The position numbers and the translations under genes are program-made. Positions 5,998-13,459 of a DNA stretch of 17,495 nt are shown here, piece after piece (the stretch's first letter is position 1; each line of letters starts with the position of its first letter). The notes beneath the pieces were generated by a model that was not told the DNA's origin, made no database searches, and saw nothing but the letters and a program-made list of their open reading frames with translations. The stretch is from Candidatus Heimdallarchaeota archaeon. Lineage in GTDB: Archaea > Asgardarchaeota > Heimdallarchaeia > Heimdallarchaeales > Kariarchaeaceae. The stretch covers positions 1 through 17,495 of the forward strand of contig DAOUUM010000019.1 of the NCBI GenBank assembly GCA_030668165.1, read 5' to 3'.

Positions 5998-8160
5998 TTA
6001 TGATATTTCCTCCTCTTGTCTCTTTAAAATTTTAGTGCGATCCAATGTGATTTTGACATCTACCGCATTTATTCCTTGATTTTCATCAAATACAAATAAT
6101 GGATTAATATCCATTTCAAGTATTTCTGGAAAGTCAGTTACCAGTTGTGATACTCTTTGAAGAGTGTTGATAGTTCTCTCAATATCACTTGGAGCCTCTC
6201 CTCGGACACCCTGCAAAATTTTGTGAATGCGGGTTCTCTCCAGCATTGTTGTTGCCTCGATTTTGTTTATTGGGGTGATCCCGAAGGATACATCCTTTTG
6301 GTAATTAGCATAGATTCCACCACTGCCAATCATTATCATATGACCAAATTGGGGATCTTCAGAAACTCCAAGAATTAATTCTCTTCCAACTTTTGACATT
6401 TCCTGAATATCCACACCCATAACTGCTGCCTGGGGATAGTTCTGTCTTCCTGCATTCATCATCTTGGTGAATTGTTGACGTACTTCCTCCTCGGTTTTTA
6501 CGTTGATGGCAATACCACCAATATCACTCTTATGAATAATATCGGGGCTGGAAATTTTCATTACTATAGGATATCCAATGGCCTCTGCATGTCTAAGTGC
6601 CTCTGTAATCGAGAATGCTGTCCGGGTATCAGGAGCGAGTATACCATATGCTCTGGCAACCGCAATTGCTTCAGATCCTAATAATGTAACTCTACCCTTA
6701 TTGATAACAGAATCAAAGATCTCCAGTACCTCATCTTTATTTGCCTCAAATTGTTCAGGTTCCAGTAATCTCTTACTCATATCCTGCTTGATCTTGGCAT
6801 ATTTCCATAGACCCAGTAAACTAGTAATCCCTCTTTCTGGAAAAGCGAATGTAGGAATTCCATTTTTCTTGAGTATACTGGTTCCCTCAGCCAGATCTAC
6901 ACCACCCATGTAGGAGGCCGCAATAGGCTTATCTGGATATTGTTGGTGGAGTTCAATGATCTTATGTGCGACTTTGACAGGTTCAGACATTCCTTGAGGG
7001 GTGGTTATCACCAATACCATATCGACATTATCATCTGCAAGCACAGCATTTAATGTAAGACCGTATTCTCTCTCAGCTCCCGTTCCAAGAACATCAATTG
7101 GGTTGATGGTGGATGCTGCCGCAGGTAATTCAGATTGCAGGTATTCAATTGTATCTGCAGCCAGAACACATAATTCTAATCCTGCAAATTCTGCCGCATC
7201 GGTTGCAATTATACCTGGCCCACCGGCATTGGTAATTATGCATAGTCTAGGACCTCTTGGTAATGGCATAGTGGAGAATGCTGTTGCGGTGTCAAACAAT
7301 TCCTCTACCGATCGTGCACGTATCACTCCTGCTTTTTCAAATGCTGCATCATAGGCAGTATCCGCTCCAGACATTGAACCTGTGTGACTTGAAGCTGCAC
7401 GGGCACCTGCTTTGGAGGAACCTGATTTGATCACAATAATTGGTTTGCTCTGACTGACCTGTCTGGAAATCTCTATGAATTTATCACCATAAGTAATTGA
7501 TTCTAGATATGCCAGAATTGCATGAGTATGCTCATCCTGACTTAGATATCTGACAAAATCAACCTCGTCCAAATCCAATTTATTACCGAGTGATACAAAT
7601 TTTGAGAAACCCATACCCTCGGCGAGGGACCAATCCAAGATTCCGGTTATTAGCGCCCCTGACTGGGAGATAAAACCAAGGTTGCCCTTGATTGGCATTC
7701 TTGCTGCAAAACTACCATTCAGTGGTGTGTGGGTATCCACTAGTCCAACAACGTTTGGTCCTACTGCCCTGATACCATAGTGTTTAAGCTTCTCACCAAG
7801 TTCCTGTTCTAGTCTTGCACCCTTTGAGCCAGTTTCTCTGAAACCAGCACTAATGATGACAACATGCATTATTCCAAGTTGTCCCATCTCTTCAATCACA
7901 TTGATTATGTATTTAGAGGGAATGGAGATAAATACTAGTTCAATTTCACCGGGATAGTCTGTCAGGGCCTTATATGCCTTGTAACCCTGAATTTCCTTAC
8001 TCTTGGGATTAATCGGAATTATTTCTCCTGGATAACCAAATTGTGCTAGATTATGGACAACATCATAACCAACTTTCCCAAATTGATTGGATGCACCGAC
8101 TATAGCCACTGACTTTGCAGTGAAAAATACTGAGAGATCAGGTTCTATCTGTTCAGTCAT
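5998..8160 (-). CDS. acd: ADP-forming acetate/acyl-CoA synthetase, fused alpha-beta subunits
   Basis: 720 residues from the ATG at 8160 (a TTG three codons upstream is less likely). It converts acyl-CoA + ADP + Pi to acid + CoA + ATP, the energy-conserving step of peptide and sugar fermentation in many archaea. Order: CoA-binding Rossmann domain (about 14-135, SVAIVGAS near the start), two succinyl-CoA-ligase-like flavodoxin domains (about 150-460), and an ATP-grasp domain (about 485-710). The phosphohistidine of the alpha part is His259 in ASSHTGSMSG; the second histidine that relays phosphate in the beta part is His543 in SPDIIHKSDIGG. Late GGIYANYQKDVSFGI and EMDINPLFV are typical of ATP-grasp_5. 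Alpha and beta, separate in Pyrococcus, are fused here in alpha-beta order. Whether acetate, propionate, branched-chain or aryl acids are preferred cannot be read from the sequence. The DRTGG gene follows one base after its stop. Confidence 0.95.
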   Translation of the reverse strand: MTEQIEPDLSVFFTAKSVAIVGASNQFGKVGYDVVHNLAQFGYPGEIIPINPKSKEIQGYKAYKALTDYPGEIELVFISIPSKYIINVIEEMGQLGIMHVVIISAGFRETGSKGARLEQELGEKLKHYGIRAVGPNVVGLVDTHTPLNGSFAARMPIKGNLGFISQSGALITGILDWSLAEGMGFSKFVSLGNKLDLDEVDFVRYLSQDEHTHAILAYLESITYGDKFIEISRQVSQSKPIIVIKSGSSKAGARAASSHTGSMSGADTAYDAAFEKAGVIRARSVEELFDTATAFSTMPLPRGPRLCIITNAGGPGIIATDAAEFAGLELCVLAADTIEYLQSELPAAASTINPIDVLGTGAEREYGLTLNAVLADDNVDMVLVITTPQGMSEPVKVAHKIIELHQQYPDKPIAASYMGGVDLAEGTSILKKNGIPTFAFPERGITSLLGLWKYAKIKQDMSKRLLEPEQFEANKDEVLEIFDSVINKGRVTLLGSEAIAVARAYGILAPDTRTAFSITEALRHAEAIGYPIVMKISSPDIIHKSDIGGIAINVKTEEEVRQQFTKMMNAGRQNYPQAAVMGVDIQEMSKVGRELILGVSEDPQFGHMIMIGSGGIYANYQKDVSFGITPINKIEATTMLERTRIHKILQGVRGEAPSDIERTINTLQRVSQLVTDFPEILEMDINPLFVFDENQGINAVDVKITLDRTKILKRQEEEIS

Positions 8161-8185
8161 AAATTTCAATTCGAATATTACAATA

Positions 8186-8198
8186 AAAAATTATAAGC
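8186..8198 (-). promoter_or_regulatory. TATA-like promoter of the acyl-CoA synthetase operon
   Basis: The minus strand reads GCTTATAATTTTT in the 90-bp gap after the adenosyltransferase gene. It lies about 26-38 bp before the ATG at 8160, where an archaeal TATA box would give a very short leader. Its position supports the ATG at 8160 over the upstream TTG. Match by eye only. Confidence 0.4.
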
Positions 8199-8250
8199 TT
8201 ATTTTAACTAAACCGATTATTTTCTTTCTTTTCTATAATTATTAACAATC

Positions 8251-8778
8251 CTATCGTGTTTTCCATTCAACATCCTTGATTCCATCAAGGGTATTGCACA
8301 ATCTTGACCAAGCAAAAAATAAATCACTTAATCTATTTATCCATGGGATAATATTTGGATTTATCTCATTAGATTTACTCAGTGTGAAAATCAATCTTTC
8401 TGCCCTTCTTGTGACAGTTCTTGCCAGATGCAACCAGCTTGACCCCTCACTTCCACCTGGCAAGATAAATGATTTCAACTCAGGTGTTTGTTCTACTGCC
8501 TGATCAATCAATAATTCCAAGTTTGTAATATCTTCGACAGATATTGTATTTCTGGGTTTAATTGAGGCAAGTTCACTGCCAATTTCAAATAACAGTGACT
8601 GGATCTTGATAAGATCATCTTTTATCTCATTTGGCACCTTAGAAATTGCCAAACCAACAACTGAATTCAATTCATCAATTGTCCCATAAGCCTCTATTCT
8701 GATGTCATCCTTATCGATTCTATCTTTTCCAAGAATTGAGGTTTTACCTTGATCACCAGATTTGGTGTATAATTTCAT
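8251..8778 (-). CDS. ATP:cob(I)alamin adenosyltransferase, PduO/MMAB type
   Basis: 175 residues, the usual length of single-domain PduO-type enzymes, which act as cytosolic trimers making adenosylcobalamin from ATP and cob(I)alamin. Diagnostic segments are all present: YTKSGDQGKTSILG (4-17) for ATP binding, the ayGtiDELNS motif (YGTIDELNS, 31-39), SFILPGGS (103-110), ARTVTRRAER (119-128) with the conserved Arg/Glu residues, and INRLSDLFFAWSR (147-159). The ATG at 8778 begins directly with MKLYTKSGD, as in most homologues. Its product serves B12-dependent mutases, eliminases or ribonucleotide reductase; none is encoded here. It lies upstream of the acyl-CoA synthetase gene on the same strand with a 90-bp gap and is divergent from the DtxR-type regulator across 176 bp. 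Confidence 0.95.
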   Translation of the reverse strand: MKLYTKSGDQGKTSILGKDRIDKDDIRIEAYGTIDELNSVVGLAISKVPNEIKDDLIKIQSLLFEIGSELASIKPRNTISVEDITNLELLIDQAVEQTPELKSFILPGGSEGSSWLHLARTVTRRAERLIFTLSKSNEINPNIIPWINRLSDLFFAWSRLCNTLDGIKDVEWKTR

Positions 8779-8910
8779 AGTATGGAATTAAAATAATTTC
8801 CTAATAAGTTGTTATTTTTGGAACTGGATAATTACAAATTGTATACATCCTAGATACCAAAAACACCATTTATTCAAGTCTATTTTCTTTCCGGGACTAA
8901 AAATACGAAT

Positions 8911-8931
8911 TAATGACTAATTATTAATAAA
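8911..8931 (+). promoter_or_regulatory. Possible promoter and palindromic operator of the DtxR-type gene
   Basis: TAATGACTAATTATTA (8911-8926) matches its own reverse complement at 12 of 16 positions, and the overlapping TTATTAATAAAT run lies about 25-30 bp before the ATG at 8955, where a TATA box is expected. DtxR/MntR family regulators commonly autoregulate through such palindromes. In DNA this AT-rich, imperfect palindromes arise by chance, so the operator role is weakly supported. The rest of the 8779-8954 gap shows nothing else convincing. Confidence 0.3.
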
Positions 8932-8954
8932 TCAAAAAATTACTTAATGTAATA

Positions 8955-9398
8955 ATGAGTTCAGAAATATCAGATTATGGGTTAACTGAAACAGCGGAGA
9001 ATTATCTAAAAAAAATATACACATTATCAATTCAAAATGAATATGCCCGTGTATCCGATATAGCTAAACATATGGATAGAAGTCTCTCTACAGTTACAGG
9101 TGCGGTCCAAAGAATGGCTCAGGATGGTTTGTTGAACTATGAAAAATATGGAAAGATCACCCTCACCGATAAAGGGAAGGAAATTGCAATAAATATCCAC
9201 TATAGTTATTCCACAATGAGAGAATTATTGGTGATTTTGGGGATTCCTGAAGAAGTAGCGATTATCGATGCCTGTGCCATGGAACACCAGATCAGCGAGC
9301 TTACAATTAATACCATAAAGAATTTCATCAAATTTACTAAGGAAAATCAGGAATGCAGGAGAACAATTGATGAATACCTAAAAAATTTAGAAGTATAG
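8955..9398 (+). CDS. DtxR/MntR-family metal-dependent transcriptional regulator
   Basis: 147 residues: an N-terminal winged helix (about 10-75; ENYLKKIYTL, YARVSDIAKHM, STVTGAVQRMAQDGLLNYEKYG, LTDKGKEIA) followed by the helical metal-binding/dimerisation domain (about 78-145). There is no C-terminal SH3-like domain, so it has the MntR/short form. By hand alignment to B. subtilis MntR the ligand positions D8, E11, H77, E99, E102 and H103 become Asn16, Lys19, Tyr85, Cys107, Glu110 and His111. The Cys-x-x-Glu-His part resembles DtxR/IdeR, but the N-terminal ligands and the H77 equivalent are replaced, so metal response may differ from either model. It likely binds its own promoter. It is divergent from the cobalamin adenosyltransferase gene, and its last 12 bp overlap the end of the convergent platform-protein gene. 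Confidence 0.9.
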   Translation: MSSEISDYGLTETAENYLKKIYTLSIQNEYARVSDIAKHMDRSLSTVTGAVQRMAQDGLLNYEKYGKITLTDKGKEIAINIHYSYSTMRELLVILGIPEEVAIIDACAMEHQISELTINTIKNFIKFTKENQECRRTIDEYLKNLEV

Positions 9399-10541
9399 TG
9401 TCGAGGCAAAGACAAACACCAAGTAATATTCCATCACCCATATGACTATCCATCTAATCTGTTGAATTGGTATTAACCATATTCTTGTCACAATCCAATT
9501 CAGAGAAATTGTTAATACACCAAGACCAATATACAGATACTGTGTAGATTGGATTGGGTAGATTTCAGACCAGAGTACAGGAAAAGTGAATTGTGCCAAG
9601 GAGGCCAAGAGTGCAGCCAGAGCAACCCCTATTGAGCTGACCATTAGAAGACGTCCACGATATGCTTGCCATCTTATATTTAGAATTCTTTCCTTCTCAG
9701 GTAATTTTTCAATTCCATTGAGGTAATTACTTAGCATGGGAACTCTATGATGTGGGGACAGGTTACTTACCATCTTCAAGGCTGAGGCACCCGAGGCCAC
9801 AGCATGATTTGTCTTACTAAGTTCCAATTCCTGACCTAATTCATTTGCAAAGGGATTCCTAAATAAATCAGACAAACTATTTAATAAACGTCTTCCTTTT
9901 CTGGGGAGTTCTGTCATACCCTGTTTAATCGTGTTGATCAATTCTGTCCAACCTTCTATATTATAAGATCTAGATTGGGAAATTGTAATGAGTTGTCCCA
10001 CAATGAATGTAGCCTGTAATTCCAGGATAAATACAGGAGTTGATACATATCTGAAAATATGGGCAAGGGCAAATAAAATGGGTAGTATCACAGTGGCACC
10101 TATTAGAAGGGAGGCTCTTTCCTCTGCTTTTATCATTTCATTTTCTGCAGCCTCAATATCAGGTATCAATGTAATTTCTTCCTCTTGTGATTTTTCTATT
10201 CCCAATTCTTGATATGCAAAATCCTTTGTATTTAATGTATTTGTCTCGATAGCTAGTTGCCAATCATATTCTGCGGAGACCCTATGGAAGATTTGTTGAT
10301 CAGGTCTTATCGATTTCAATAAGGTTTGTTTTAACCACTGATTTCTGTTATTATTGAGGTCTACATCCTTATTGCTAATATTCATCTTTTTGTTTACTAG
10401 CAAAATTAGTAAAGAAACTACAATAATGAAGAATAGAATAAATGTCATTAACTCCTCAATATTGAAACTGATAACAAACACTATTGCACTAATAATTAGG
10501 CCAAGAATTTGTATAATTATATCTATATCCAGTTTATTCAC
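9387..10541 (-). CDS. TadC/GspF-like membrane platform protein of a type IV-pilus-like system
   Basis: 384 residues with about seven hydrophobic helices: 8-26, 31-49, 144-165, 168-187, 297-318, 334-356 and 362-382. Long cytoplasmic segments lie between them (50-143 and 188-296); the second is a helical bundle region in the place of the T2SS-F domain (about 196-290). Sequence similarity alone is weak; the call rests mainly on architecture and on its position directly after the secretion ATPase, the standard TadA-TadC or ArlI-ArlJ order. The start is GTG at 10541, overlapping the ATPase stop by 8 nt, with GGTGAGGT just upstream (10545-10552), so the two are translationally coupled. The last 12 bp overlap the convergent DtxR-type gene. 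It would anchor the ATPase at the membrane and drive filament assembly; the filament is unknown. Confidence 0.75.
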   Translation of the reverse strand: MNKLDIDIIIQILGLIISAIVFVISFNIEELMTFILFFIIVVSLLILLVNKKMNISNKDVDLNNNRNQWLKQTLLKSIRPDQQIFHRVSAEYDWQLAIETNTLNTKDFAYQELGIEKSQEEEITLIPDIEAAENEMIKAEERASLLIGATVILPILFALAHIFRYVSTPVFILELQATFIVGQLITISQSRSYNIEGWTELINTIKQGMTELPRKGRRLLNSLSDLFRNPFANELGQELELSKTNHAVASGASALKMVSNLSPHHRVPMLSNYLNGIEKLPEKERILNIRWQAYRGRLLMVSSIGVALAALLASLAQFTFPVLWSEIYPIQSTQYLYIGLGVLTISLNWIVTRIWLIPIQQIRWIVIWVMEYYLVFVFASTLYF

Positions 10542-11712
10542 TATACCTCACCTGAAAACCATCTCCGGTTTTTTCATATATTGCCTTAGTTCTCATAATT
10601 ACCTGGTTTGAGGAGTATATTTTGTCAGTTAGAACAATTATATCTATTGCTTGAAGTAGCCCAGATGCCAATTTATGGGAGTCCATCCATCGTGAAAGAA
10701 GTCTGTCAATATCTGCAGAATGAGTTGTTGCCATTCCCTTAATTCCTGCAGCAAATCCTTCAAACGCTACCTTGGTATCCTGGTCATTTTGTAGTTCACC
10801 AAGAAATACGTAATCCGGAGACCTATGAAGCAATCTAGCAATTTCATTGGATCTCTTTGACATTCTATCATCATCACCAACTCCAGGCATGAAAAATCGG
10901 GTGGCCATTGGGAAGTCCTCAGTATTAATTATAACCTCCCTTGCATCCTCCATTATTATGATTCTCCAGTGTGGATTACTTTGAAGTAATAAAGCATTTG
11001 CGAGTGTGGTTTTCCCACTACCAGGTTCTCCTGCTATGATTATATTTTTTCTCTGATGAAGATTTACTACCAGATAATCCCCCCAGGCTTGTGGGATTTG
11101 TTTGTCACTAACCAGCATGGCAATAGAAATAGGTTCAGAAGGTAATCTACGCATATTGAAAGAGGGGGATTTTGGTGTTAAGGGAGGGATCTGCATAGAA
11201 ATTCTCAAGTTTCCCAAATCTGAAGCCAAGGTCACCTTAAGAGCGGGAGATATGGCATTTATAGATAGTCCAGAATCATATTCAGATCGGATTCGCAAGG
11301 AATCCCACATTTCTTGGGTAAATAGAATATTTGTGATACACCTACCATGTTCTCGATGAGTGATAACTATTGGACTGCCAATTTCATTACAAAATGCCTC
11401 TGTTACTAGTTTATCATTGAATAATTGATATATATCAAATAGACTAACTGCATCCCAAGCCAGTGCAAATGCCTGAGATCTGTTCTCCACCTTGAGATTG
11501 CTCAGTGCCAGATTGGCCAAGTACAAAATAGTATGCTCAAAATCTCTGGGAGATTGATTGCCTCGGTTATTCAGGTACAATGACTGAAGACTTACCTTGT
11601 TAGTCTCCCAGTTCTTTGATTTATCCTTCCAATTTATCTCAAATTTTGGTAGAGGGTTGAACTCCCTGATAATATTATATTTGAACACTTTCGACCTTCC
11701 TTGGATAGCCAT
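10534..11712 (-). CDS. Type II/IV secretion system ATPase, TadA/CpaF/VirB11-like
   Basis: 392 residues. The N-terminal region (1-200) is variable and lacks recognisable motifs. The C-terminal RecA-like domain carries Walker A GEPGSGKTT (228-236), an Asp box at IIIMEDAREV (251-260), a Walker B-type DYVFLGEL with the catalytic Glu306 (300-307), and a His box at TTHSADIDRLLSR with His331 (329-341). No four-cysteine zinc motif of the GspE type is seen. Such hexameric ATPases drive assembly of archaeal pili, archaella or Tad-like filaments at the inner face of the membrane. ATG at 11712; AT-rich TATA-like sequence (about 11730-11741) lies about 25 bp upstream. It is the first of a two-gene unit with the platform protein. 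No pilin, prepilin peptidase or other machine part lies within the window, so substrate and function remain open. Confidence 0.92.
   Translation of the reverse strand: MAIQGRSKVFKYNIIREFNPLPKFEINWKDKSKNWETNKVSLQSLYLNNRGNQSPRDFEHTILYLANLALSNLKVENRSQAFALAWDAVSLFDIYQLFNDKLVTEAFCNEIGSPIVITHREHGRCITNILFTQEMWDSLRIRSEYDSGLSINAISPALKVTLASDLGNLRISMQIPPLTPKSPSFNMRRLPSEPISIAMLVSDKQIPQAWGDYLVVNLHQRKNIIIAGEPGSGKTTLANALLLQSNPHWRIIIMEDAREVIINTEDFPMATRFFMPGVGDDDRMSKRSNEIARLLHRSPDYVFLGELQNDQDTKVAFEGFAAGIKGMATTHSADIDRLLSRWMDSHKLASGLLQAIDIIVLTDKIYSSNQVIMRTKAIYEKTGDGFQVRYSE
10545..10552 (-). promoter_or_regulatory. Shine-Dalgarno site for the platform gene
   Basis: GGTGAGGT on the minus strand, ending three bases before the GTG at 10541 and lying within the last codons of the ATPase gene. 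It supports the unusual GTG start and coupling of the two overlapping genes. Confidence 0.6.
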
Positions 11713-11835
11713 CGTTTAAACTATATCATTATTAATACTTGAGTTGGTTATTTAAAATAGTAAATAAACTTGAAATCTGATTATAATTATTTGAGATCCT
11801 ATTTTTCAATAAATTATCTCGAACCTATCAATTTG

Positions 11836-11849
11836 TTTTTTAATATCAC
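11836..11849 (+). promoter_or_regulatory. TATA-like box upstream of tRNA-Glu
   Basis: TTTTTTAATATCAC lies about 35-48 bp before the first base of the tRNA, giving room for a short 5' leader to be removed by RNase P. This is the most TATA-like element in the 171-bp gap (11713-11883), which also holds the divergent promoter region of the secretion ATPase gene. Confidence 0.35.
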
Positions 11850-11883
11850 CTAGATGTGCCTCTTAGAGCTATATTCAATCTAT

Positions 11884-11989
11884 GGCCCAGTGGTGTAGCT
11901 CGGCCAATCATCTTGGACTCTCACTCCACGGACCCGGGTTCAAAAAGTTTGTATTTGTGAATGCATGCTTGAAAATCCCGGCTGGGTCA
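11884..11989 (+). tRNA. tRNA-Glu(CTC) with a T-loop intron
   Basis: Folding by hand gives a full cloverleaf: acceptor GGCCCAG (11884-11890) with CTGGGTC (11982-11988) and discriminator A at 11989; D-arm GTGT...TCAT with GG at 11902-11903; anticodon loop CTCTCAC with anticodon CTC at 11920-11922; variable region GGAC; T-stem CCGGG (11934-11938) with CCCGG (11977-11981). The mature tRNA is 75 nt once the 31-nt intron in the T-loop is removed, restoring TTCAAAT. The D-arm and 4-nt variable region match archaeal tRNA-Glu. CCA is not encoded. One T-C mismatch closes the base of the anticodon stem (position 27-43), and the D-stem is weak as is usual for tRNA-Glu. Other helices are intact, so the gene looks functional. 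It precedes the glutamine synthetase gene. Confidence 0.93.
11945..11975 (+). other. Non-canonical tRNA intron (position 59/60) with bulge-helix-bulge
   Basis: The 31-nt insert sits after nucleotide 59 of the tRNA. The exon-intron region folds as a canonical 3-4-3 bulge-helix-bulge: exon TTCA (11939-11942) pairs with intron TGAA (11970-11973); the 5' bulge is AAA (11943-11945) and the 3' bulge AAT (11974-11976). The intron core (11946-11969) forms a hairpin, starting AG/CT with G-T wobbles and one T-T mismatch. Cutting after the second base of each bulge, as the archaeal splicing endonuclease does, yields exactly a seven-base T-loop. Introns at such non-anticodon sites imply an endonuclease of broad specificity. 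Confidence 0.88.
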
Positions 11990-12007
11990 TTTTTTTATTT
12001 ATTTTTT
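11990..12007 (+). terminator. T-rich terminator after tRNA-Glu
   Basis: Immediately after the discriminator base the sequence is a run of T interrupted only by two A residues (TTTTTTTATTTATTTTTT). Archaeal RNA polymerase terminates on such oligo-T stretches without a hairpin, so this probably separates the tRNA transcript from the glutamine synthetase gene. Confidence 0.65.
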
Positions 12008-12078
12008 AACTTCGGATCAATGTAATTCGGGACATAGAATTGAAAATAATTAAATTAATAATAGGTAGGAATCACAGA

Positions 12079-12088
12079 TTTAATTATA
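12079..12088 (+). promoter_or_regulatory. TATA-like box for glutamine synthetase
   Basis: TTTAATTATA is centred about 26 bp before the ATG at 12109, the distance expected for a leaderless archaeal transcript. A second AT-rich run at about 12050-12063 would serve the alternative ATG at 12088. No clear operator palindrome was seen. Confidence 0.4.
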
Positions 12089-12108
12089 TGTTCCTTAGCA
12101 TCTCAACT

Positions 12109-13437
12109 ATGCTCTCTGATGAGATGGATTTAATTGAATATATTGAGTTAAGATTGGTCGATATAAATGGTAAACCAAGAGGTATGACAGTTCCCTTATC
12201 GAAACCTGTAGATAATATAGATGATATCAAGACTGATGAGAGAATCAAGAAAGGAATAAATGTTGATGGATCCTCTCTGCCAGGTTTTGCAAATGTTGAA
12301 AATTCAGATCTTCACCTTGAGCCTGATTTTTCCTCAATTATTGAATTACCATTCTATGAGAGAAGAAAGGCTGCGGTGCTGTGTTATCTACATAAAAGAT
12401 CCAAAACAGGCGACACCGAGGATGTATTTCTTGGAGATGCGAGAAGCCTACTAAGAGATACTTTGGATACACAATTTCCATCCAATCAGATCAAAATCAA
12501 ACCTGAACCAGAATTTTACCTCATCGAAGCAATGGATGAACTAACTCCCCGAGATGTGGGAGGATATATCAGTATATCACCTGATGATGAAAGTGCTGAA
12601 CTGATGATTGAATTTGCAGATAATCTCAAGCAGATGGGAGTAGGTGTTCACTATTTCCATCATGAGGTAGGACCATCACAACAAGAATTTGAGATCAGTT
12701 TTTCCGATGTGATGAAGAATGTAGATAACTTGGTAACTCTGAAACCCACGCTCAAAGCGATTGCAAATAAGTACGGTACCGATGTAACCTTCATGCCAAA
12801 ACCATTCGAAGGAGAGGCGGGTAGTGGACTTCACGTGCATATGCAGATTTTTGATGGAGACAAGAACCTATTTGCTGACTATGATAATCCAGGAAAGGTA
12901 TCAGAATATGCTAAGAATTTTATTGCAGGTATTATGAAACACGCTTCTGCTATCACTGCCATTGCCAATCCCAGTATCAATTCATACAAGAGATTAGTCC
13001 CCGGATATGAAGCTCCTGTTTATATCGCATGGGGTTATAGTAACCGGTCAGTCCTAGTACGAGTGCCCATGTTCAAGGATCCAAGTAAGGCTGCAATCGA
13101 GATCAGATCACCGGATTTCACCACAAATCCCTATCTCCTGCTTCATGTATTGCTCTTGGCCGGCAAAAATGGTGTTGAAAATAAACTTAATCCGCCAGAA
13201 CCCAGATCTGATGATATCTTTGAACTTAGTGAGGCTCAGAGGGAGGAAGATGGAATCCTTAACCTACCCACCAATCTCGGAGAGGCTCTATTAGCCCTTC
13301 GTGAAAATAAATTTATCATGGATGCAATGGGACCACATCTAGGACCTGCTTGGCTGGATGAAAAGGGTAAGGAGTGGAAAGAATACAGTAACCTTAGTGT
13401 AACTGATTTTGAAATTGATAAATATTTGAATTGTTAA
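12109..13437 (+). CDS. glnA: Glutamine synthetase, class I (short, non-adenylylated type)
   Basis: 442 residues from the ATG at 12109, close in length and N-terminus to Pyrococcus-type enzymes. Other starts are the ATGs at 12088 and 12124 or a TTG at 12040. It makes glutamine from glutamate, ammonia and ATP as a cytosolic dodecamer. The beta-grasp N-domain ends with DGSSLPGF. Metal and substrate motifs (numbered from 12109) are EPEFYL with Glu135, HHEVGPSQQEFEI with Glu186 and Glu193, GSGLHVHM with His242, NPSINSYKRLVPGYEAP with Arg295, NRS with Arg313, and EIRSPDFTTNPYL. All catalytic segments are present. The adenylylation-loop tyrosine of enteric enzymes (NLYDLP) is Phe371 here (DIFELS) and the long class I-beta insert is absent, so adenylylation control is not expected. 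It stands alone: a T-rich terminator precedes it and the FtsX gene converges 22 bp after its stop. No glnB/glnK or amtB gene is nearby. Confidence 0.95.
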   Translation: MLSDEMDLIEYIELRLVDINGKPRGMTVPLSKPVDNIDDIKTDERIKKGINVDGSSLPGFANVENSDLHLEPDFSSIIELPFYERRKAAVLCYLHKRSKTGDTEDVFLGDARSLLRDTLDTQFPSNQIKIKPEPEFYLIEAMDELTPRDVGGYISISPDDESAELMIEFADNLKQMGVGVHYFHHEVGPSQQEFEISFSDVMKNVDNLVTLKPTLKAIANKYGTDVTFMPKPFEGEAGSGLHVHMQIFDGDKNLFADYDNPGKVSEYAKNFIAGIMKHASAITAIANPSINSYKRLVPGYEAPVYIAWGYSNRSVLVRVPMFKDPSKAAIEIRSPDFTTNPYLLLHVLLLAGKNGVENKLNPPEPRSDDIFELSEAQREEDGILNLPTNLGEALLALRENKFIMDAMGPHLGPAWLDEKGKEWKEYSNLSVTDFEIDKYLNC

Positions 13438-13459
13438 GATTATCATTAATAATAATTTA

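Noticed and set aside
7001..7354. Open plus-strand frame of 117 codons, and another at 6578-6913
   Set aside because: Both lie antisense to the well-supported acyl-CoA synthetase gene; their translations are low-complexity (Ser/Ala/Asn-rich) and lack any domain. They are frame shadows.
8161..8169. Three-codon extension of the acyl-CoA synthetase to a TTG at 8169
   Set aside because: The ATG at 8160 gives the usual N-terminus, and the promoter-like box is better placed for it.
8815..8863. Inverted repeat TTTTTGG...CCAAAAA in the adenosyltransferase/DtxR gap
   Set aside because: The arms are only 7 bp, A/T-rich and 35 bp apart; this is expected by chance in such DNA. No riboswitch-like structure (for example a cobalamin box) was recognised either.
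11884..11989. tRNA-Glu considered as a pseudogene because of the T-loop insert and the 27-43 mismatch
   Set aside because: The insert has a complete splice motif and exact restoration of the T-loop; acceptor and T-stem are fully paired. A single mismatch at the stem base is tolerable.
12040..12108. N-terminal extension of glutamine synthetase from a TTG
   Set aside because: The extra 23 residues have no counterpart in archaeal enzymes as I recall them, and a TATA-like box lies within that stretch, 26 bp before the ATG at 12109.
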